Shown here: positions 23,201 through 38,200 of the stretch, piece by piece
How the letters are laid out: every line of letters begins with the position of its first letter
Position numbering within the stretch: position 1 is the stretch's first letter
Origin: Asterias amurensis
Lineage: Eukaryota; Echinodermata; Asteroidea; Forcipulatida; Asteriidae
Reading direction: 5' to 3'
NCBI RefSeq assembly: GCF_032118995.1
Contig: NC_092657.1
Span: forward strand, 2,849,891-2,913,890
Length of the DNA: 64,000 bases
Translations under genes and position numbers: made by a program
The notes under the pieces: generated by a model
Told to the model about the DNA's origin: nothing
What the model saw: the letters and a program-made list of their open reading frames with translations, nothing else
Database searches by the model: none

Positions 23201-26200
23201 GTGTCTTTAAACAGAACTTATTGCTTACAATAACATCTGCTCAGCATATATTTGCAGGAAACCAGTCACACATACATAGTACATTTTGAACATACATAGT
23301 ACATTTTGACATGGCATTTCGGCTGGTAACCTTACATATTTTGGTAAGAAAAAAGAATTCATACACCGTTTTTGTTTACCCTGTAAAAATATTTGTGGGT
23401 GACATACCCTGACATATCCTGAAAGATTATCCCCTCCCATCCTGACTAATCTCACTAATACCCTGTAACCAATTCTCCTATTTAATCTACATGTAGCCTT
23501 GACGTCAAAATGTTGCAAATTTCTATCTGCTTCGCTCGTCAGTCTAATCTACATATAAGCTACGTCTACATGTAGCAATGGTTGGTATTCCTTGATCCCT
23601 CCTCCTCCCATGCATGAGCTAAGCTCTTCTAATCCCATCTCCCCGCTCCACTTATCTTTCTTAAACTGTGCGCCAATGTTACTTCCCCGTGCCCAGCCCT
23701 ATGCGACTAGTCCAACAACATTCATCTAAGTCCATGAGATCATGAACTTCATTTCACTTTGGAGAGCTGAGAAACCATCAACAATGAAATTGGCTGATAA
23801 ATGTTGCACGCCTGCCGCCAATTTCACAAAACTCTACACAACTGTGTAGTGTACATGTAACATTGTAACAGTGAACTATGTGAATCAATCCCAACTTCAC
23901 TTTGTACTCCAGACAAGAGCATAAGATCATCTCCTCTCTAATCCAAGACCATCTCGTACCTAATCCTAACCATTCCTTAATGTCCCTCCCTCATCTACTC
24001 TGCACTAAATCTCCCAACTCATAGCGGCACCCACCGCCTCCGTATCGACCCCACCCACCTTGGGCGAGGCACGCAACCCCTTCCCACCAACCTGCCCCTC
24101 CCCTGCCCCGTCCGTCTCATTCTTCTCCTCCTCCCCTCCCCAACTCATCAGTTTCAAAACCTAACTAAGTTCCACCACTCTTGGAGGAACGCGCCGTCTC
24201 TGGATCAACCCCACCTTCCTTGGGCGGAGCTTCCAACCCCTCCCCACCAACCTGCCCCTCCTCCTCCTCCCCTGCCCCGTCCGTCCCATTCCTCCCCTCC
24301 TCCCCATCTCCTGCCTCATTTACCTCTTGATCCTCCTCGCCCCAGAACCTCATCTTGGCAAACTGGAGCATCTTAACCTCCATGTCTTTCCTCTTCTGGT
24401 ACTCCACCACCTCCTCAATGGGTTTGATAGTGTACTTGTTGGTACCTTCTTCCTCCTCGTAGAACTCCATGTTGGAAATCATCGTCGAGTCGTTCGGGAC
24501 CAGGACGAGGAACGTGGCGGCGGCTTCGACGGCTTTCTCAACTTTCCTCTCTGTGGCAAGGCAAGGGTTAAACAGCATTGATCAGCTTTGGTAGTAAAAT
24601 TTGCATTAGGATAAAGTATGTCCATCCAGTTTAGGGTTACACCATGTGCATACTCTACTTTGTTGTGTAGATTTTTTGAATTTGGGAGAAAACTTAGTTC
24701 TGAAATGAACTGTCATGCTTATAAACTAATACCTGAGTGTAAGGTTACCTGAGTGGAAGGTATAGGACATTAGCCGAGATTAGAAATCCTTACTCACTGT
24801 GAATGAAGATGTATGTAAAATACCTGAAGAGGTTTCAGCTTCAAATAGTCAACAAGTTTTCGAGAGAAAAAAAGGGAAAGTCACAGACGATGTTTTCATG
24901 AGAGTCACATAAATTTGTTGTACATTTTTATATACAGTTTTTGTCTCACTGAGACAAAATATACTTATGTGTAACTGTTTTACTCATTTCTCAAAAACTA
25001 CAGCATCTCAGCAACTAATATTTTAAGGTAAGCTTTCTAAATAGAATAATAATGTTATCATTATCTTCAAACAGTGTCAGTTAAATGTAAATCTGTGGAC
25101 GTTATGTTTTGTGTTACAAAAAGTATCCCGAATCCTTTAGGTTGATAAAATTCTCACCTTTGTAGTAAGCAAACTGCAGGAAGTGGAAATGATTGGCTAG
25201 GTAGTTCTCCACGTACTTTCCCTGCATTCTGGAATTCCATTCTTCACACTGACTCTTGCAGAAGAGAACCGAAGCATAATGGTCTGCAATAAAATAAACA
25301 ACAGAGATAACTAACAAGCCAATTGCTAATTAACCCTTAAAGGCAGTGGACACTATTGGTAATTACTAACAACAATTATTAGCATAAAACCTTACTTGGT
25401 AACAAGTAATGGGGAGCTGTTGATAGTATAAAACATTGTAAGAAACGGCTCCCTTTGAAGTGATGTAGTTTTTGGGAAAGAAGTAATTTTCCATGAATTT
25501 GATTTAGAGACATCAGAATTAGATTTTGAGGTCTCGAAATAAAGCATCTGAAAGCACACAACTTCGTGTGACATTATTTCTTTCACTATTATCTCGCAAC
25601 TTCGACGACCAATTTTCACAGGTTTGTTATTTTATGCATATGTTGAGACACACCAGTGAGAAGATGGTCTTTGACAGGACAATTACCAATAGTGTCCAGT
25701 GTCTTTAAGTGTTAAGAGACTGTAGCTGCCGGCCGCAAGCACAGGCCTGGAATTTTATCTTTGAGAGGGCAAGGCCAGGCCTAATACTTCCTGGGAGGCA
25801 ACGAAGGCAATTGCCTCCATGCCCCCGATCATTATACTATTATACCAATAGTGCCCAGTAGAAATGTACGATTTCCTCTGTAGTCTACCCTTTACCAAGG
25901 AGAAAATGCCTTGGTGCCCTTGTCCTTTCAAGGAGAAAATGCCTTGGTGCCCTTGCCCTTTCAAACACGAAGCATACAGGCCTTGAAGGCCATTTTCATT
26001 TCACAAAGGGCACTTCCATTGGAAAATCTTTAAGTCTGTAGGAAACTTTCGAAGGGGCACCAAGGCCAAAACCAGGGGCAACAGAGGCTAATTCCAGGGC
26101 CCAATTTCATAGAGCTGCTAAGCACAAAAATTTGCTTAGCATGAAATTTCTTTCTTGATAAAAACAGGATTACCAACCAAATTTCCATTTGTTGCATATT

Positions 26201-29200
26201 GCTTGTTACTGGTATTCAGCTGTTGTTTCCTTATCCTGAAAAATCACGTGGAAATTTAGTTGTTAATCTTCTTTTTTATCAAGGCAAACATTTCATGCTT
26301 AGCAAATTTTTGTGCTAAGCAGCTCTATGAAATTGGGCCCAGACCCGTAAGCTGCTTGTACCGAAATGCCAATAGACCTTATGCATTGATCTCATCAAGC
26401 TGCACCTTACACCGGTAAACCGATGATAAAACAATGGCGAAGAGAAGCAACTATATACAGCAAAGCATCTTGCTCAAGGAAACATAAGTATCATGACCAG
26501 GATTCGAACCCACACTCTGATAACTTAAACCACCAGAACTTATGCTCTAAAACCACTCAGCCATGACACCATATAAAAACAATCATGACCCAGTTGCAGA
26601 ATAACCCAGTTTTACTTTGAAGGGCAATTTAAGTAGAACAAGGCGACCCGGCCTCGCCCTTTCTGGCAGACAGGAAGAGAACGATGTACCAGCCAGACTG
26701 TGTTTCCATTCTCCGTCACTGACTGTCTACATTTACACAGGGGGGTTAAAAGACGCTCCGAGGTTCAGATTGTTTCTATGTCAGATTTCTTCTCCTTTGT
26801 TAAAGAGGAGCTCCAATTATATCAAATTAAGTTTAACAATGCACCCATTTTCAAATAGATAGTAACCATGGAAGTGGGGGATGTACAAGGTGCAAAATTT
26901 TAGGATGGTTAGGAGGGAGTCATTGTAAGCTTGGGCGATATCGATTTATTTTCTTCACGATATATCGCCGACAATATATCGCGATACTCGATATAATCGT
27001 GATTAATTAAATTTGACATCATCAGTCTTCAAACTCCAAGTGAAAGTTGTAAAAGAGACAGTCATAGCATAAGAGAGGTGTTCTAATGACCTATTCTTCT
27101 GGTTTTACTCCAAACCCATGGGGTGCAAGATGTCTAAGCTAGCACATACATTGCGATATTTAATCGATATCGGGATACATCGCGATATATCGCGATATTT
27201 CGATTAAAACCAAATCCATCCGATATCGAAATCGATTCCAAATTAATATCGCGATATTCGATAATATCGTGATATCGCCCAAGCTTAAGTCATTGTCCAC
27301 AATGTTATGATACTATCACAAGGTCTCTGTTGCTCGTTACCCGAGTAAGTTTTTGTGCTTATTTTGAATAATGTCCAGTGCCTTGAAGTGTCAAAAGTGC
27401 ACATTTTCAATTAGATTTGTGTCTCCCTTTCTTTGGAATGAGCTCCAATGTTTAGTCTACGAACAAACTATGTTGTTACCATTCCCAGGGTCACATTGTA
27501 AATTTTCCACTTTTTGTTTATAACCCCAGATTTCTGGTTTTGGGGTGACAATAAGGGAATAAAAGGGTAGCGACGAGTTCTTCGAACAATTAAGAACGAG
27601 TCACTTCCCTTTTATTCCCATTCATAAATGCCATTTAAAAAAAAAAAAACGTTAAAAATTGAATTGACAGTTGAAAATTCGAGGTTTGAAATATTTTGTT
27701 CAAAAACTTTGTGAAGAGTCTGTTGCGCGTGGGTTGTGTGTACGCGCGCACGCTTAGAAATAGATTACACGCGCGCGCTTAGAAGTCGATTACGCGCTGT
27801 TACTAATAGCTATGAATTGCGTTCCGCGTGATAACTTTTAAGCGTGAATAGTTCAATTTTAGATTTGTCAATTCCTTTTTAAGGATCAGCAGAAACCTTG
27901 AATACCTTTTGATAAAGCACCTTTTTCTTTGTCTGATGACTAGAGCAAGCTAGTCAAAATGTTGAGACCAATAATTTAGAACTCACTCCGCGGTAGTGAA
28001 GTTAATATCGAGAAGTTCCCTCAACCACTAAGCAAAAGTCCCAGTCTATTTCCTACTCTCAGCCCAAGTAGTAGCTAATAAGCAGGACAATTCTTTTCAG
28101 AACTGAGAAGTCTCCCGAATTACAAAAAAACTATTGCAATAGAAGAGAAGTCTCCTAAATTCAAAAATTCTACAAATCAATAGCTGCAGTATAAAGCAAG
28201 ACAAGTTTTAAAAGAACCTAATCTACCCAGCAATATGGTGTTACCGCAAACCAAATATACACAGAAACAATAATTTTTCACGGCAAATGAAAAGAAAACA
28301 CCCACGGAAATTGATGACCTTGACATCTCGCAAGACAAGTGCAGACACCTAAGACCTCCTGCTGGCCACGGGATGTTTATTTACGCAAGTCGCAAATTGA
28401 TAACATCACGCAGTGTTGACATCACGATACCATCCTCCGAGAAATAACAACAAACACTATCATCTAATTCAGAGAACTCAACTAGAGAATTATCGACAAG
28501 CAAGCCGAGCATCTCGAACTTCTCAAAAGTCCAACTTGTGAAGAGGATGTTTTCATAAGTGATGATTAAGGAAGTTATCGTAGGATGAAACAACACTGGC
28601 TTGAGAAGTAACAAGCACGCATGTTGGTTTAACCCGTGTAACTTATCCCCCCCCCCCCATATAGGTTAAAGACACTGGACACTATTGGTAATTACTCAAA
28701 ATAATTGTTAGCATAAAACCTCACTTGGTAATGGAGAGCTGTTGAAAACATTGTGAGAAACGGCTCCCTCTGAAGTGACATAGTTTTTGAGAAAGAAGTA
28801 ATTTTCCACGAATTTGATTTAGAGACCTCAGGTTTAGAATTTCAGGTCTCGAAATCAACCATCTAAACGGACACAATGTTGTGTGACAAGGGTGTTTTTT
28901 TTCTTTCATTATTATCTCACAACTTCTGAGCTCAAATTTTTACAGGTTTGTTATTTTATGCATTGTTGAGATACACCAAGTGAGAAGACTGGTGTTTGAC
29001 AATTACCAATATTGTCCAGGGTCTTTAATCCATGTAACAATGTATCCCCCCATAGACAGGTTAAAGGAACCATAACATGGTTTGAAAGTGACTAGCAGAT
29101 ATTTTAACTCACCAAGGTATTGGAAGTTGACAAACTAAGTCCCGCGGCGAAGCCTGATTATAACCAAACAAATGTCCTCAAAACATACAATACATTAAAA

Positions 29201-32200
29201 TTCTTTTCTTCGGACTTAGGCCTACTGCTGGAAAAAAATTCTCTAGACAGAGATATTTTGTAAACAAATCAGGCCCAGTAAACGCAATTTTGATTGCAGC
29301 ATTTACATTTATAGGCCTACCATATGGAGGTAGAAATAGCCCCTCCATGGGCCTACAGACACATACAGGTAGTGGTAGGCGGGCTGATATGAAGAAAATA
29401 GTTACTGGTAACTATTTTCTATGTGTATATTCAAAATGAATGATGTAAGCGATTTGGCCAGACATTGTAACTCGATCAGTCTGTTTGAACTTGCAAAAAT
29501 GTTCTATTTCCAGAGACACTATTCCACTGTGAAACGAGTCTGGATTGGAATCTGGAGCCCACAGCCCAAGAATGAGTCAAATGTTTAAAAGGCAGTGGAC
29601 ACTATTGGTAATTACTCAAAATAATAATCAGCATAAAACCTCACTTGGTAACGAGGAATGGGGAGAGGTTGATGGTATAAAACATTGTGAGAAACGGCTC
29701 CCTCTGAAGTGACGTAGTTTTCGAGAAAGAAGTAACTTTCCACGAATTTGATTTTGAGACCTCAGAATTAGATTTTGGGGTCTTGAACTCTTGTTAAGCA
29801 TCTGAAAGCACACAACTTAGTGTCGAAGGGTGTTTTCTCTTTAATTATTATCTCGCAACTTCGACGACCAATTGAGTTCAATTTTTCACAGGTTTGTTTT
29901 GTTAAAATGCATAATGTTGAGATTACACCAAGTGAGAAGACTGGTCTTTACCAATAGTGCCCAGTGTCTTTAAATATACGCATAGTATTTACAATGTTAT
30001 AGCATTCTGTCGGTTCAGCGCTCTGAAATACTTAAATGTACATCCAATCCAATTAGAACATTCCTATCGGCTGATTTGTGCATGACCCCCAGATCTGAAA
30101 CTTGACCTCCAGATTAACTGCCTAGTTAGAGTACATGTATACGTACATGACAAGAATGTGTAACTGATGATGGTTATTAGTGGCTTCATCGAAAAGGATG
30201 AATTGACTTGACCTTTGTAAAAGAGATTGCGTCTTCAAAAGAGGCAAGTCTATTTTAAGGGATCATAAGAGTTTGTTCTCTTAAACCTCACTCTAGAACA
30301 GCAGCCATAACTTCCTTTCACAAAGTCTGCGAGACTGCGATGGAAATTGACAAACAGTTTGTTTAAATTTGTATCCACTGTTTAAGTGATACCTTCATTT
30401 ATACATATTTCACATCAAAACAATCGAGTGTGGGATTTGACACTTTGCATAGACCTTTTCGCAAATACTGGGGCGCGCGTAAAGCTTGGAATTTGGTGCA
30501 TTGTGGTCTAGCTGGTATCCAAATTTAATCCATATCTATCCCTCAATGCACCTCATTCAGCAGTCTGCGCTTGCGCAATGGTATTTGCGAAAAGGTCTAT
30601 GGTGGGAGTCTAATTAGGTGAGGTTTGAGGTAACACCAATTGTAAAATCACTTTTGTTGAGTTCTGAGAAGAACCAGTGGTTGACAACTCAACACATTTG
30701 TCATTGGCTTGTTTTGACAATGACCAGTCAATACCAGACGCTTTCTCCTTAGAGTGGCTTATAAAGTAGAAAATAATATTGTTTTTTTTTACAAATTGTA
30801 CATGCGACAATGTATTTTGGGTGCCTATCTTATTCTAGTGAACATAATTTTAAGTAGGATTTGAAACTTTGTATGGTGGATATAAGCTTGGGCGATATCA
30901 CGATATTATCGAATATCGCGATATTAATTTGGAACTGATTTTGATATCGGATGGATTTGGTTTTAATCGAAATATCGATATATCGCGATAATTGCGATAA
31001 TCGCGATATATCGCGATATCCATTAAATATCGCGATGTATTTGCTAGCTGAGACATCTCGCACCCCATAGGTTTGGAGTAAAACCAGAAGAATAGGTCAT
31101 TAGAACACCTCTCTTATGCTATGACTGTCTCTTTTACAACTTTCACTTGGAGTTTGAAGACTGATGATGTCAAATTTAATTAATCGCGATTATATCGAAT
31201 ATCGCGATATATATTGTCGGCGATATATCGTGAATAAAATAAATCGATATCGCCCAAGCTTAGGTGGATACGATATGGTCACACCATGTAATGACTATCT
31301 CTAATGAGTTGGGGTGGTTCTGAAAAGAATTGTTGGTTTAACTCGACGTTTCGATCATGCTCTGATCGTCTTCTGGAGAAAGCTTGGATAATTTTGTTGT
31401 GTTTTTAAAACAGCTCTACATTTAGGCCAAGGAAGGAAAAGAGACATTCATTATACTTACTAGAAATGGCTTCATAAAGATCCATGAATTCCCTGTTCTC
31501 ATATTTGCCCTCACAGAGGGCTCGACATTCATCATCCGCCTTCCAATACTCCTTCAGTGACTCCTCCATGTTGTGGATGACCACGGGGAAATCTCCAGCC
31601 TGGTACGCGCCGTATCCCAACAAAAAATATTTCTAGTCAAGAGAAATAAAAGAATGTTTATGTTAGTTATATTTTCATTCAATCACATCAGTGCAAAAAC
31701 GTGAAATTTTAGTAAGACTTTTTTGCAAATGATTCTCTTTAAAGCCATTATACACTTTCGGAACAGGAAAAAAAAAAAGTTCACAGATTTACAAATAACT
31801 TACAGGGTTTACAGATGGTATTGGTAAAAGACTTCTCTTGAAATATTATTCAATGAAATGCTTCACTTTTTGGGAAAACATTAAAACAATTATCAATTCT
31901 CGACTACGAGAATTGCGGATTTAAAGTCAACACATGTCAAGACACGGCGAAACGTGCGGAAACAAGGGTGGGTTTAAAAAAAAAAAAAAAACAGGGAAAA
32001 AAAACCAGAAAAAGTGGCAGCAGCCTCTAGAAAGCAGGCGGGAACGCTAAACAAGTATTTGCCCGTTTTGAATGTATGAAATAAGGAACAGTGAAAAAGC
32101 TGGTTGAATATGGAAATGACAAGCTAACTGATACTTTTGGCCAGTCACTGAAAAAGTTAAGGGCAATCTCTGTCATACCTACACGTAGAAGTCAACAAAT

Positions 32201-35200
32201 GCTACAGCAGCACGTAATTAAAGGCAGTGGACACTATTGGTAATTGTCAAAGACTAGCCTTCACAGTTGGTGTATCTCAACATATATGCATAAAATAACA
32301 AACCTGTGAAAATTTGAGCTCAATCGCCTTCGGTCATCGAACTTGTGAGATAATAATGAAAGAAAAAAACACCCATGTCACACGAAGTTGTGTGCGTTTA
32401 GATGGTTGATTTCGACACCTCAAGTTCTAAATCTGAGGTCTCGAAATCAAATTCGTGGGATATTACTTCTTTCTCAAAAACTATGGCACTTCAGAGGGAG
32501 CCGTTTTTCACAATGTTTTATACCATCAACAACCTCTCCCCATTACTCGTCACCAAGAAAGGTTTTATGCTAAAAAATATTTTGAGTAATTACCAATAGT
32601 GTCCACTGCCTTTAAAGACAACCGGCTAGGCTATTTTTGTTGTTGTTAAAAAAAAAAACAGGAAAAAAGAAAAGAAAAAAAGTGACAGCGGCCTCTAGAA
32701 AGCAGGCGAGGACGCTAAACATGTATTTTTTTTATTTGCCTGATCGTATTAATTTTGTTTTTTTACCCATACACCGATGTGTGTTAGCACTGTATACTCA
32801 GTACTTTCCCGAGTCCTGTGAAAAAATATCACAGGCATGTTACTCGGGTGGGATTCGAACCCACGACCCTTGCAATTCTAGAGCAGTGTCTTACCAACTA
32901 GACTACCGAGGTTGCCCGGCAGCTAGAGGCAGTGCTGAGTATACAGTGCTAACACACATCGGTGTATGGGTAAAAAAACAAAATTAATATTCTTTATCCC
33001 CGATGCAAATTTAACATCTATTATATTTTATTGCCTGATCGTGTTCTGAATGTATGAAATAAGGAACAGTGAAAAAGCTGGTTGAATATGGAAATGACAA
33101 GCTAACTGATACTTTTGGCCAGTCACTGAAAAAGTAAAGGGAAATCTCTGTCATACCCACACGTAGAAGTCAACAAACACTACAGCGGCACGTAATTAAG
33201 TAACTTTGTAGCCTGTACAGGTAGCCATTTGGATTGCATATTTGTTCTAATGTTGCACACTATAGTCATGCTGGGCTAGCCTTGTGGTAAAACGCCAACA
33301 CATTTTTTTTAAAATTAATAATAGAAACTGTTGTCTAACTGTGCTTTCAGACTGCTTTAAAGGTCCCATGGCTTGGGAATTGTTTTCCAGTTTAAGCAGT
33401 CACTCTTGTTTTTCTAAATTATTCTCACCCACCCGGAATTTTGATTTTTCAGATTTTCTTTTTACAAAGTATTGAATTAGGAAACTTCTGTTTACTGCAA
33501 GTTGTTTACTTTCCCCTTTTTAAAAGGCGATCCCCTGGCTGCCGCTTCCCAGATTGTATCGTAAAGTCGGGTGTGAAATTTGAAATATTCAGTTTTTTTT
33601 TCTTTTACGTACCATAAACACAAATAGATACAGAACCTTCCCATCCTATGGACCCATTGCATATGACGTCACACTCTCAAAAAGGAGGCAGATAATTGAA
33701 CAATAGCTGTTTTCTGTGCGTAAAAACGCGCGCGATCTCAGCGAACCTGTAGCATTTCGCGGTATGCAAGGGGGAGCTATTGATTTCTTACACAATACAG
33801 ACCGCGCCTCCTAACAGTGCACGTAATTTGGGGTGTCTACTCTCTGTTGTGCATGTTTGTATATGATTTTGACACCCAAAATGACACCCAGGATAGGCAC
33901 ATGTGAGTACACTGCGCGCTTTGTACACAGGTCAATTGAAGAAAACATAAAATCTTATTATGGCGATTGCACTTTCTAATGGGAGACTTTTGGGACGCTT
34001 GGTGGCAGCAGACTTACCAGGTAAATTCCATTGTTCTTGGTCATGTGCGCACGCTCAGAGCTACGTAAACAATGGACATTTACCTGGTAAGTCTGCTGCC
34101 ACCTATGCGTCCCAAAGTCTCCCATTCTTATCAACTTTTGATATGATGAAAGGGGGCACATCTCAAAACTTGTCCAGCTTTTACTTTCATAATTATTGGA
34201 ATTATGAAGAAACTATGACACAAAATGTCCACTTTCCCGTATGCCTGTGCAGTATTGTGCCTGCCAGAATACTCAAAGATTGTACAAGGTCACACTTATT
34301 GTAAACAAAGTTCACATGGTCTATACTCTGAAATGATTTTTTTGTTGTTACTTACATGATGAAGCTGCTCTTCTAAATCCACTAGGTGCTCCTCGGTAAT
34401 CCCATGTAGATTCCGATAATAATCTAGATTGTTCTGCATAATCTCATCATCTGGGTTCCATTGTAGATATGTGTAGGCGCCGGCTACTGCCTTCTCATAC
34501 TCAAAACTCTATAGAAGCAAAAAGATGGAAAACAAAAAAAGTCAAAACAAACACCTTTGGTAATTGTAAAAGACAACATTACTTCGGTTCGGAGTAAAAT
34601 GCTTCTCAAAATTCTTTATACTATCGAGCACTGCCATAGGCTTTTAACAAAAGAAGTTTTCATTGCCATCCATTTTAAAGACATAGGACATTATTGGTAA
34701 TTGTCAAAGACCATTCTCAATTGCTGTATCTCAACACATGTATAAAATAACCAACCTGTGAAAATTTGAGATCAACCGGTCATCGAAGTTGCGAGATAAT
34801 AATGAATGAAAAAACACCCTTGTCACACGAAGTTGAGTGGTTTCAAATGCTTGATTTCGAGACCTCAAAATTTAATTCTGAGGTCTCAAAATCAAATTCG
34901 TGGATAATTACTTCTTACGTTACTTCAGAGGGAGCTGTTTCTCACAATGTTGTATAGTCAACAGCTCCCCATTACTGGTTAGTAAATAAGGTTTATGCTA
35001 ATAATTATTTTTTAGTAATTACCAATAGTGTCCACTGCCTTTAAATAGTAGAGTCATGTAAACAAGCCTGTATGCTTAAGTTTTTTAAGAGCGATAACCA
35101 AACGTACACAGATCATTTAAAAGGCACTGGACACCTTTGGTAATATTGTCAAAATCAGTATTCTCATCGAAGTTGCAAGAGAATAATAAAAAAAAAAACA

Positions 35201-38200
35201 CCCTTAATGCACAAACTTGTGTGCTTTCAGATGCCTAATATAAAAGGCTTCAGGCCCGAAGTATTTTATTATTTGAGTCATTAAACTACATCTTTCTCAG
35301 AGTTCAGAGGGAGCCATTTCTCACAATGTTTTATATTTTCAACAGCTCTCCATTGCTCTTTACCAAGTAAGTTTTTATGCTAACAATTGTTTTGAGTAAT
35401 TACCATTAGTGTCCAGTGCCTTTAAACTGCACTTTGTCGCAGTGTTAATCCCACCTTGCTCTGATAACAATCGGAAGTTGTGTTGACATAACATTCAAAT
35501 TAATCTTTCCTCTTCACAGATAATTTGTCAAGAGTTTACACAAACAAGCTTCCAGATGGGACGTTGTAACAATCAATTACACTACAAGAAACTTCCTGTC
35601 TTTATTAAAGTGATTCATCAGACTAGAAGAAGGTTTATAGATTGACAGACACAAATATCCCCTTGGCTGGTGGTATTTATTACTCAGAAAGGCAGGGTAT
35701 ATTTTTGGTAGTCAAAGACCAGGGCCCAATTTCATAGAGCTGCTAAGCACAAAAATTTGCTTAGCAAGAAATTTCTTCCATGGTAAAAACAAGATTACCT
35801 ACCAAATTTCCATTTGTTGCATATTGCTTGTTACTGGTATTAAGCTGTTGTTTGCTTATCCTGAAAATCCAGCGAAAATTTGGTTGGTAATCCTGTTTTT
35901 ATCAAGGCAAATATTTCATGCTAAGCAAATTTGTATGCTTAGCAGCTCTATGAAATTGGGCCCAGTAGGCCTATCTGCACTTTAAAACAAAAATCTCTAC
36001 AAATTTAGGCTCAATCGGTCTTCAAAGTTGCACTAGAAAGTAATGAAGAAAAAACACTTTGTTTCATAGAAAGGACTTGAGAAAGAGATTCCTGAGAAAG
36101 TCTTACTCAAGTACAAATAATCTGTTTGATTTTGGCAGGCCTGGGGTGGTTTTTGCTAACAAAAGTTGTTTGCATTGTAAGCACTTTATGTAATCCACCA
36201 TATTATATAAACTGACAAACCTGTAGAAGTTAGAGATCAATCGGCCATGGGTCACGAGAGAATAGTGAAAAATCGATTACAAATTTTGAATAAAAATGAA
36301 TAAAATGCTCACTGAGCGCAAAGTTAGATTATTTATTTCTCATCAAATATGACATTTCAAACAGAAATATTTCAAGGGATGTTTTCTACTTTCATCATCA
36401 TTTAACCAAGTTTTACGTAAATCTGTGATCTTGACGATTTTAGTTTCTTTGTACCAATTCTGTAACGTTCCTTTGAAAAACCACGTTGAAATTTAAGGAT
36501 TTCTAACAATGTTTTCTAAATTATAATCAGCAGCTCTCTGGTGCTCTTATCAAGTTAGTTTTTATGGTCATCATTTTTTTTTGCAATTACCAAAGGTGCA
36601 CCCCGCATTATGTATAAATAAACACCAAACCACACCTGTAAAACACCTGGGCTTTGTTTGTTTCTTTACAGACAGGCCAAGTTAATTGTTCTGTATTTTC
36701 TCTGTCATCACTGTCACCAAATGGTCTCTAAATGTTCACACCCCCCCCCCCCCTCTACTCTTTTTCAAGGCTCTTTACACAAGCACCCTGCTCTGAATTC
36801 GAGTTGGACAACGAAATGCATCTAGAACAGTACTTGATACCTTAGGGTTGTTCAACCTTGTATTGTGAGGATGTAACATGGTTTAATACTTAATACAGAC
36901 TTCACAGTCTTCAATCAAACAGAGTTAAAGGCAAACCTTTCGTTTGTGGAACCATTTAATTTTAATCCTTCCTATAAATGTAAAGGGCTAGGCGTACAAT
37001 AAAACTACTGTTAAAATTCCATTTCAAAAGCTGGAAGCTTTTAAAGAGGTGTCTCCCCAAATCTGGAGTAAGCTTGGGCGATATCACGATATTATCGAAT
37101 ATCGTGATATTAATTTGGACACGATTTCGTTATCGGATGGATTTGGTTTTAATCGAAATATCGATTAACTATCGCGATGTATTTGCTAGCTGAGACATCT
37201 TGCACCCCATAGGTTTGGAGTAAAACCAGAAGAATAGGTCATTAGAACACCTCTCTTATGCTAGGACTGTCTCTTCTACAACTTTCACTTGGAGTTTTAA
37301 GACTGATGATGTCAAATTTCATTAATCGCGATTATATCAAATATCGCGATATATTGTCGGCAATATATCGTGAATAAAATAAATCAATATCGCCCAAGCT
37401 TAATCTGGAGCGGTTACATAATGTCCACACAGGAAGAATAATAAGTTAATTGATTACACAATCTAAGAAGATTGTTTTAAAGACACTAGACACTATTGGT
37501 AATTGTCAAAGACCAGTCTTAATTCTCACTTTCTGTACTCCACATATGCATAAAATAACACTCCTGTGAAAATTTGAACTCCATTGGTCGTCGAAGTTGA
37601 GAGATAATAATGAAATAAAAAACACCCTTGTCTATCGAAGTTGTGTGCTTTCAGATGGTTGATTTCGAGACCTCAAAATTCTAAATCTGAGGTCTCGAAA
37701 TCAAATTCATGGAAAATTACTTCTTTCTCTAAAACTATGTAACTTCAGAGGGAGCTGTTTCTCAAAAGTGTTTTAGACTATCAACCTCTCCCCATTACTC
37801 ATAATCAAGAAAGGTTTTATGATGATAATTATTTTGAGTAATTACCAATATAGTGTCCACTGCCTTTAACCTGTTCTCGACAAAAACAATACGTTTCATT
37901 TAAACACTCCTCAGTGAGAGCACTTTAATTCTCAGGATGATCCTTCACAGGGGGGCTCTTGTTTATAATCAAGGTCAAAGGTCATCCTAATTGACCATGC
38001 CAGGTTCCCATCATAAGGCTGAATGCAATAATAACCCCATGGTGAACTTAGAGGGTACAGAGGGTGTCTCAAGAGAGCAATTACATAGCCACCAAATAAC
38101 CCAGGAAAGCACCCACTCACTTGTCATGGTGCCATGTGCTTATTGCTGCTGTGCCACAATACAAAATTACCTTTTCATCAGGGAGATAATTGGTACCCTG

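Larger units (their letters stand above)
31970..33199. repeat. Segmental duplication in P3H intron 2
   Basis: 31970-32221 (aaaacagg...cctctagaaagcaggcg...ggaacagtgaaaaagctgg ... cacgtaatta) recurs at 32640-33199. The second copy is longer because SINE-3 (32748-33030) lies inside it. A family A element sits at the join. Confidence 0.8.

Noticed and set aside
24327..24581. 84-residue plus-strand frame
   Set aside because: Antisense shadow of P3H exon 5.
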